Positions 7,229 to 10,811 of a DNA stretch of 10,811 nucleotides are shown piece after piece (the stretch's first letter is position 1; every line of letters starts with the position of its first letter). Source of the DNA: an uncultured Eubacteriales bacterium (GTDB taxonomy: Bacteria > Bacillota > Clostridia > Lachnospirales > Lachnospiraceae). The stretch lies in NCBI GenBank assembly GCA_902783795.1, contig CACZSO010000212.1, forward strand, positions 1-10,811. Direction: 5' to 3'. The notes beneath the pieces were generated by a model. It ran no database searches. It was not told the origin of the DNA and saw only the letters and a list, made by a program, of their open reading frames with translations. The position numbers and the translations under genes are program-made.

Positions 7229-8237
7229 CCCGGTCCACCTCCGCTTCCAGCACACAAAGCTCATATTCGCTGTAACGTTCCAGAAGGATAAGGGCTTCCC
7301 GTTCCTCATCCGTCATGGGCGCACTGATAATAAAATAGCTGCGGCTCTTCTTTCGTTCCCGGATGCAGCGCTCGATCAGACTGTCAAAAGTAAAATACCC
7401 CTGCAGCCTGGAACGGCCCAGGTTCATCATCAGCTGATCGATATGCTTTTTCCCAAAACCTTCTTCCAGATTTCCGGCATCTCCGTTTGAAAGGAATTGA
7501 TAGGGGATCCTTTCCTGTTCCAGCTGTTCACAGACAGTCCGGACGATCTCAAAACTTTTTTCCTTTTCTTCCTCACTGCCCGAAGCCATATTCAAAACGA
7601 CAGCAGCATTGGCATCCACAGTGTAGTCACTATTTTTGACCATCAGCCGTCCCACTTTGGCACTATATTTCCAAGAGATCTTTTTCATGGGTTCCCGGCC
7701 GGTATATTCCCTGTATCCCAGGGTCAGCACCGGATCCTCCATGATAAAGCGCCTGACAGAAATATCGCCCATATAGCCGCCCAGCACCTTAAGGATCTCC
7801 TCATCCGTACAGAGTTTGGGCATCACCGTAATATTGGCGTCCATATCTTCCGAGGAGACCCAGGACTTAAACCCCAGGAAATCACCGGTCTCCAGATAAT
7901 ATTTCCCTCTCCGGTAAACTCCCCGTTTCGGCAGCGTGAACAGCAGCGCATGCTGATAGCTGCGGAAAGGCAACAGAAACAGGCGGTGATTTTCCCGGTT
8001 ATCTTCCTTCCCCGAGATCACCGCCCCCTTGGGCATATATTCATAAAAATTCAGATAGATCACCGGCAAAAACCAGTTGTTATCCAGCCTGCCGGAAAAG
8101 GCGATCTTTTCGCCCGGTTCGGCAAGCTGGGTATCAAAATTGTAATGCAGCATCAGATGTCGTGATGCTTTCGGCGCGACCGCGAACTGCAGTACCATGA
8201 TCAGTACTGCCATTCCGATCATAATCAGAGTGATCAT
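7215..8237 (-). CDS. DUF58 domain protein (MoxR-partner, vWA-like)
   Basis: This 340-residue protein begins with one hydrophobic segment (2-20), then an all-beta region (about 30-140), then the DUF58 hallmark YREYTGREPMKKISWKYSA (175-193) followed by KVGRLMVKN. DUF58 proteins have a von Willebrand factor A-like fold and are found with MoxR ATPases, thought to be their chaperone or activator. Where a vWA domain would carry the DxSxS metal site, this protein reads LNMASGS (215-221), so metal binding is probably lost. A single N-terminal helix suggests membrane anchoring with the rest on one face; which face is not shown by the sequence. Its ATG overlaps the MoxR stop codon (ATGA), and its own end overlaps the DUF4129 start by 14 bases, so all three genes are translationally coupled. 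Its biochemical role is unknown. Confidence 0.9.
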   Translation of the reverse strand: MITLIMIGMAVLIMVLQFAVAPKASRHLMLHYNFDTQLAEPGEKIAFSGRLDNNWFLPVIYLNFYEYMPKGAVISGKEDNRENHRLFLLPFRSYQHALLFTLPKRGVYRRGKYYLETGDFLGFKSWVSSEDMDANITVMPKLCTDEEILKVLGGYMGDISVRRFIMEDPVLTLGYREYTGREPMKKISWKYSAKVGRLMVKNSDYTVDANAAVVLNMASGSEEEKEKSFEIVRTVCEQLEQERIPYQFLSNGDAGNLEEGFGKKHIDQLMMNLGRSRLQGYFTFDSLIERCIRERKKSRSYFIISAPMTDEEREALILLERYSEYELCVLEAEVDRDDAD

Positions 8238-9169
8238 ACGTTTTCCAGCGGTACTTTAGTCTCAGCCAGGATCCTTTCCATGACCCTTACCGAATCCCGG
8301 TGGCTGCCCGGGGAGTTTAACAGACGGTGAGCCAGGACCGGTACCGCTTCCTTCTTAACATCTTCCGGGATGGCGTAATCCCGGCCTGCCATGGCTGCAC
8401 AGATCTGCACTGCTTTATAAAGGGCCAATGTCCCTCTGGCCGATACGCCGGCGGCTGTCTGTGCGCTGTTCCGGGTCCCTTCGATAAGATCCATGATATA
8501 GGCTTTTACATCATTGGTCACTGATACGGCTGCAGCTTCCTTCCGGGCCGCTTCAGTATCAGCGGCACTTATGACCGGTTCCAGGTCTGCGATGATGTCC
8601 CTCGCGTCCCGGCGTCCCATAAGGGAGATCTCCTGCTCCCGCTCCATATAGCCCAGACTCAGTTTCATGAAGAAACGGTCCAGCTGCGCTTCCGGCAAGG
8701 GGAAGGTTCCATAGGATTCCACGGGGTTCTGGGTGCCCATGACGATGAAAGGCTCCTCCAGCAGGAAGGTCTCTCCATCCACCGACACCTGGCGTTCTTC
8801 CATGGCCTCCAGAAGGGCTGACTGGGTCCGGGGCGTGGCACGGTTGATCTCATCTGCCAACACCACATTGGAAAAGACCGGCCCCTTCATAAAGATAAAA
8901 TCCCCTTCCTTCTGGTTATAGAAGTGGATACCCGTGAGGTCAGACGGCAGCAGGTCAGGCGTAAACTGGATACGTTTGAAATCCCCGCCAATGCTCCTGG
9001 CAAAGGCTCTCAACAGCATGGTTTTTCCCGTCCCGGGCAAGTCCTCTAAAAGCACATGGCCCCCGGCCAGAAAACAGATAACGATCTGCCGGATCACCTC
9101 ATCCTTGCCGATGATCACCTGCCCGGCATTCTGAACGATCCTGTCGGTATATTCTTTCACTGTCATCAT
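8234..9169 (-). CDS. MoxR family AAA+ ATPase
   Basis: This 311-residue AAA+ protein has Walker A in LPGTGKT (44-50), Walker B VVLADEINR (102-110, with D106 and E107), the MoxR signature TPRTQSALLEAMEERQVSVDG just after it, sensor 1 asparagine in MGTQNPVES (N148) and LDRF (163-166) with an arginine in the finger position. The length is usual for the MoxR proper group. The family forms hexameric chaperone-like rings that act on vWA-containing partners; the DUF58 protein encoded next is the probable substrate. The protein is soluble and cytoplasmic. Start: ATG at 9169 with GAGGT six bases upstream; the next codon is also ATG, at nine bases, so either may be used. It is the first gene of the likely four-gene operon. 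Confidence 0.95.
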   Translation of the reverse strand: MMTVKEYTDRIVQNAGQVIIGKDEVIRQIVICFLAGGHVLLEDLPGTGKTMLLRAFARSIGGDFKRIQFTPDLLPSDLTGIHFYNQKEGDFIFMKGPVFSNVVLADEINRATPRTQSALLEAMEERQVSVDGETFLLEEPFIVMGTQNPVESYGTFPLPEAQLDRFFMKLSLGYMEREQEISLMGRRDARDIIADLEPVISAADTEAARKEAAAVSVTNDVKAYIMDLIEGTRNSAQTAAGVSARGTLALYKAVQICAAMAGRDYAIPEDVKKEAVPVLAHRLLNSPGSHRDSVRVMERILAETKVPLENV

Positions 9170-9228
9170 GAACTCACCTCTTTATTTTATCAAAGCAGCC
9201 CGCTGCCGCATCTATTTTTCTTTCCTCT

Positions 9229-9237
9229 ACTATACCA
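9229..9237 (-). promoter_or_regulatory. Possible extended -10 promoter for the MoxR operon
   Basis: On the minus strand the sequence TGGTATAGT places a TATAGT -10 (9234-9229) behind a TG extended element. No -35 resembling TTGACA is found at 16-18 bases. The leader would be about 50 bases. The gap between the DUF6198 stop and MoxR start (9170-9358) has no clear terminator, so read-through from the membrane-protein gene is an alternative source of transcription. Confidence 0.35.
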
Positions 9238-9358
9238 TAATTCCATCCCAAACGGAAGAGGTTATTTTAATGACAGGGAGATGCATCACCATTTTCAATA
9301 CCTTCAGAAGATACATTGGCATCTGGTGTGATTTCTGTCTGTCCTGCAGTAGTTTTAT

Positions 9359-10042
9359 CTATTTTTCAAAAAATCTCCGTAAGGGAAAGCGGTCATAAAA
9401 CTCCCAGTGTCTGTCGAAGAAAACAGAAAAACGGCCAATGATCCATCCGTTGATCAAGGCGCATACTACGGTGCCCCACTTCACGCCTTCAAAGCGCAGG
9501 AAGCCAAAGATCAGAAAACTCATGATCACACCCATCAGGCAGCTCACAATGTCATATATCGTCTTAAATCTGGTGATATTCACATGAAAATGGGCAGATA
9601 CTTCCTTTACAAACAGCTCGTATACTTCCGGAGAAATATACGTATGAAACATGGCGGAAACACCGGCCGCACAGAGTATCATCCCTAAGACATAATACAG
9701 AAGCCGGCACCATATGGCCGCTGCCGGGAGCATGCCGGTCAATGCCATGAACCCATCCAGTACAAAACCATAGATGACCGCTGTAACAAAGGAAAACAGA
9801 AAAGAGACACGGAACCGGCGGATAAGCAGCATCATCAGCAAAAGCAGCACTGCCTGGAGACAATATTCCGCCATGCCGAAAGTGACAAAACTCCACATAG
9901 GGGAAAGCCACCGATAGAGCAGATATGCCGGTGCCACCACCATAGAGACCCCGTAATCCGCCCGTTCCATCAAGGAGACGCCGCAGGCGATAAGCAGGAG
10001 CCCCGCGACATAAGCAAATTCAGTGCTGATCTTTCTTTTCAT
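9359..10042 (-). CDS. DUF6198 / YczE-like multi-pass membrane protein
   Basis: This 227-residue protein is strongly hydrophobic with about six membrane segments, near 8-25, 33-45, 55-76, 80-102, 111-133, 163-183 and 188-206 (one of the shorter ones may be re-entrant). The motif GVSLMERADYGVSMVVAP (21-38) near the N-terminus and GTVVCALINGWIIGRFS (190-206) near the C-terminus match my recollection of the DUF6198/YczE/YitT-related family common in clostridia. No function is established for the family; transport is a guess only. The frame is open to an ATG at 10081, but that has no ribosome binding site; the ATG at 10042 follows GGAGAGG and starts directly before the first membrane helix, so I chose it. 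It is transcribed from a well-formed promoter about 140 bases upstream, through an unusually long leader with inverted repeats, and lies divergent to the XRE-receiver gene. Confidence 0.75.
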   Translation of the reverse strand: MKRKISTEFAYVAGLLLIACGVSLMERADYGVSMVVAPAYLLYRWLSPMWSFVTFGMAEYCLQAVLLLLMMLLIRRFRVSFLFSFVTAVIYGFVLDGFMALTGMLPAAAIWCRLLYYVLGMILCAAGVSAMFHTYISPEVYELFVKEVSAHFHVNITRFKTIYDIVSCLMGVIMSFLIFGFLRFEGVKWGTVVCALINGWIIGRFSVFFDRHWEFYDRFPLRRFFEK

Positions 10043-10074
10043 GCAACCCTCTCCTAAATCAAATACCCATAACC

Positions 10075-10110
10075 AGGACATAGGACATTTACCGGTTCTT
10101 GATATGTCCT
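10075..10110 (-). repeat. Tandem and inverted AGGACAT repeats in the membrane-protein gene leader
   Basis: On the plus strand AGGACAT occurs twice in direct tandem (10075-10081, 10082-10088) and once inverted as ATGTCCT (10104-10110). In the minus-strand leader RNA the single copy can pair with either tandem copy, with loops of 15 or 22 bases, giving two mutually exclusive 7-bp stems 20-65 bases upstream of the ribosome binding site. It could equally be a protein-binding site. No known riboswitch class is recognised. Confidence 0.6.
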
Positions 10111-10186
10111 TTCCAGCCTGTAAAGCTTATGCAGACCCCCGACACTCTGTTTTTCCCTGCCGCCTCTTTGTAAGGTTCATGATCCG

Positions 10187-10215
10187 ATAATACCAGAAAA
10201 AACGTCATTTGTCAC
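10187..10215 (-). promoter_or_regulatory. Sigma-A promoter for the DUF6198 membrane-protein gene
   Basis: On the minus strand GTGACA (10215-10210) and TATTAT (10192-10187) are separated by 17 bases, and the -10 is preceded by TGG, an extended -10 element. Each hexamer is one base off consensus. The transcript would start near 10180, leaving a leader of about 138 bases before the ATG at 10042. Confidence 0.7.
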
Positions 10216-10236
10216 CCTGTCATACTATTATTGACA
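10203..10236. repeat. Cluster of TGTCA-like half-sites over the promoter -35
   Basis: TGTCA occurs at 10210-10214 and 10218-10222, CGTCA at 10203-10207, and the inverse TGACA at 10232-10236. The first overlaps the -35 of the membrane-protein promoter, and the TGTCA/TGACA pair forms a dyad with a 9-base spacer just upstream. The arrangement could be a regulator binding site, but motifs this short can arise by chance. Confidence 0.3.
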
Positions 10237-10292
10237 ATTGATCCCGTTCTTTCAATCTCCTGATGGTTTCCAGCCCAGATCAGGCAATATAA

Positions 10293-10321
10293 GAAAGAAC
10301 TGCCGGTCCGGCAGTTCTTTC
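10293..10321. repeat. Perfect inverted repeat (14-bp arms, single central base)
   Basis: GAAAGAACTGCCGG at 10293-10306 is followed by one T and its exact reverse complement at 10308-10321. As RNA it forms a stable GC-capped hairpin. On the minus strand it continues into TTATATTG after the T-rich 3' arm, resembling an intrinsic terminator, although no minus-strand gene is seen upstream. On the plus strand it lies 69 bases before the XRE-receiver start. Roles possible: bidirectional insulator, attenuator in the regulator leader, or an operator. Confidence 0.65.
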
Positions 10322-10389
10322 GTCTCGCAAAAATATAAACCAGATCAACACCGTCACTCTATCGTAAATATGTCAGTGGATCCAGGGCT

Positions 10390-10811
10390 ATGATCACTTC
10401 GGAAAAATTCGGACAAAATCTGCGCGCACTGCGTACTGAACGCAAACTTTCCCAGGAAAAACTCGCCGATATGCTGTTCGTAACTCGAAATGCTGTCAGC
10501 AACTGGGAGAGCGGATCACGTATCCCCGATATCATCATGCTCTCCCGTATCGCCTCTACTCTGCAGGTCCCGCTGGAAATGCTCCTAAGCGGTGAGGAAA
10601 CGGAAGAGATCCAGCCCAGCCTCATCGTCGTGGAGGACGAACCAGTTATTTTAAAAGGCTTCGTTCATATTATCAGCCAGGCTTTGCCGGACGTGAACGC
10701 CGTAGGATTTCAGACCGGAACGGAAGCTGTCCGCTATGCGGAAAATAACCGCGTGGACATTGCCTTTCTGGATATTGAGCTCTTTGATGAGAGCGGTCTC
10801 GAAGTGGCACA
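10390..10811 (+). CDS. XRE-type helix-turn-helix / response-regulator receiver fusion protein (partial, 3' end cut by window)
   Basis: The open frame continues past the window edge; 140 complete codons are visible. Residues about 5-66 form an XRE/Cro-like helix-turn-helix (FGQNLRALRTERKLSQEKLA, then VTRNAVSNWESGSRIPD). After a short acidic linker (68-75), residues 77 onward form a CheY-like receiver: LIVVEDEP with acidic pocket residues E82 and D83, and the phosphoacceptor Asp128 in IAFLDIEL. Most response regulators put the receiver first, so a DNA-binding domain before it is unusual. Further domains may lie beyond the edge. No kinase gene is visible in the window. Start: the only in-frame ATG or GTG/TTG after the upstream stop at 10336 is this ATG; the ribosome binding site is weak (AGGG three bases away). 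A seven-codon frame at 10370-10393 ends across it, which may be chance. It is divergent to the membrane-protein gene, a possible target. Confidence 0.85.
   Translation, partial: MITSEKFGQNLRALRTERKLSQEKLADMLFVTRNAVSNWESGSRIPDIIMLSRIASTLQVPLEMLLSGEETEEIQPSLIVVEDEPVILKGFVHIISQALPDVNAVGFQTGTEAVRYAENNRVDIAFLDIELFDESGLEVA

Larger units (their letters stand above)
10043..10389. other. Divergent intergenic region with promoter, leader repeats and palindrome
   Basis: These 347 bases hold no gene I can support. From left to right they contain the ribosome binding site (10047-10054) and leader of the membrane-protein gene, the AGGACAT repeats (10075-10110), the minus-strand promoter (10187-10215) with nearby TGTCA half-sites (10203-10236), and the perfect inverted repeat at 10293-10321. 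For the plus-strand regulator gene, two -10-like hexamers are seen, TATAAG at 10288 and TATAAA at 10334, but neither has a good -35, so its promoter is unresolved. A TTGACA at 10231 has no acceptable -10 on the plus strand. Confidence 0.7.

Noticed and set aside
7497..8165. Plus-strand 222-codon open frame antisense to the DUF58 gene
   Set aside because: No family resemblance and fully covered by the DUF58 protein with conserved motifs in the other strand.
9182..9211. Nine-codon upstream frame just before the MoxR gene
   Set aside because: It has a weak, distant GAGGA and is short enough to occur by chance; no regulatory codon pattern is seen.
9263..9358. Minus-strand run of codons without stop after the DUF6198 gene (reads like a polar Thr/Glu/Ser tail ending at a TAA)
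   Set aside because: It has no start codon or ribosome binding site and is only about 30 codons; a gene remnant is possible but not supported.
10104..10190. Plus-strand 28-codon frame in the divergent intergenic region
   Set aside because: No ribosome binding site or promoter, and it overlaps the minus-strand leader repeats.
10359..10625. Minus-strand 88-codon open frame opposite the XRE-receiver gene
   Set aside because: The plus strand encodes a clear helix-turn-helix and receiver; the minus frame is its mirror image.

Overview
The window looks like chromosomal DNA of a Firmicute, most likely an anaerobic gut clostridium of the Lachnospiraceae type. This is inferred from strong AGGAGG-type ribosome binding sites, sigma-A-like promoters, tightly packed one-direction operons, and protein families whose closest remembered relatives are clostridial (DUF6198/YczE membrane protein, AlkZ-related/EVE fusion, MoxR-DUF58-DUF4129). 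No RNA gene, CRISPR array, insertion sequence or phage gene is visible. All genes but one lie on the minus strand, so they read from high to low coordinates.

Layout from the right edge. At 10390-10811 a plus-strand gene, cut by the window edge, encodes an N-terminal XRE-type helix-turn-helix followed by a response-regulator receiver domain, the reverse of the usual order. A 347-base divergent intergenic region (10043-10389) separates it from a DUF6198 multi-pass membrane protein (9359-10042). This region holds a good promoter for the membrane gene, a long leader with inverted AGGACAT repeats, and a perfect 14-bp-arm inverted repeat near the regulator. Next comes an apparent four-gene operon with overlapping or nearly touching genes: MoxR AAA+ ATPase (8234-9169), DUF58 protein (7215-8237), membrane-anchored DUF4129 protein (5963-7228), and a fusion of an AlkZ-related region with an EVE domain (4788-5945). 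A weak terminator follows.

A second unit is a two-gene peroxide-response operon: an OhrR-type MarR regulator with the redox cysteine (4228-4677) and a cysteine-type glutathione peroxidase (3655-4206). It has a consensus promoter overlapped by AT-rich dyads and ends in a strong hairpin. The last unit is a SbcD/Mre11-like nuclease (2430-3575) with its SbcC/Rad50-like ATPase (15-2414), which lacks a CxxC zinc hook and instead has a short beta-rich insert in the middle of the coiled coil.

The region reads as an ordinary core-genome stretch with a stress and DNA-maintenance flavour: peroxide defence, double-strand-break processing, a putative damaged- or modified-base handling protein, and an envelope-associated MoxR system. 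The least ordinary items are the XRE-receiver regulator, the AlkZ-related/EVE fusion placed in the MoxR operon, the OhrR-type regulator paired with a peroxidase rather than with Ohr, and the hookless SbcC. I found no convincing evidence of a wholly new system.
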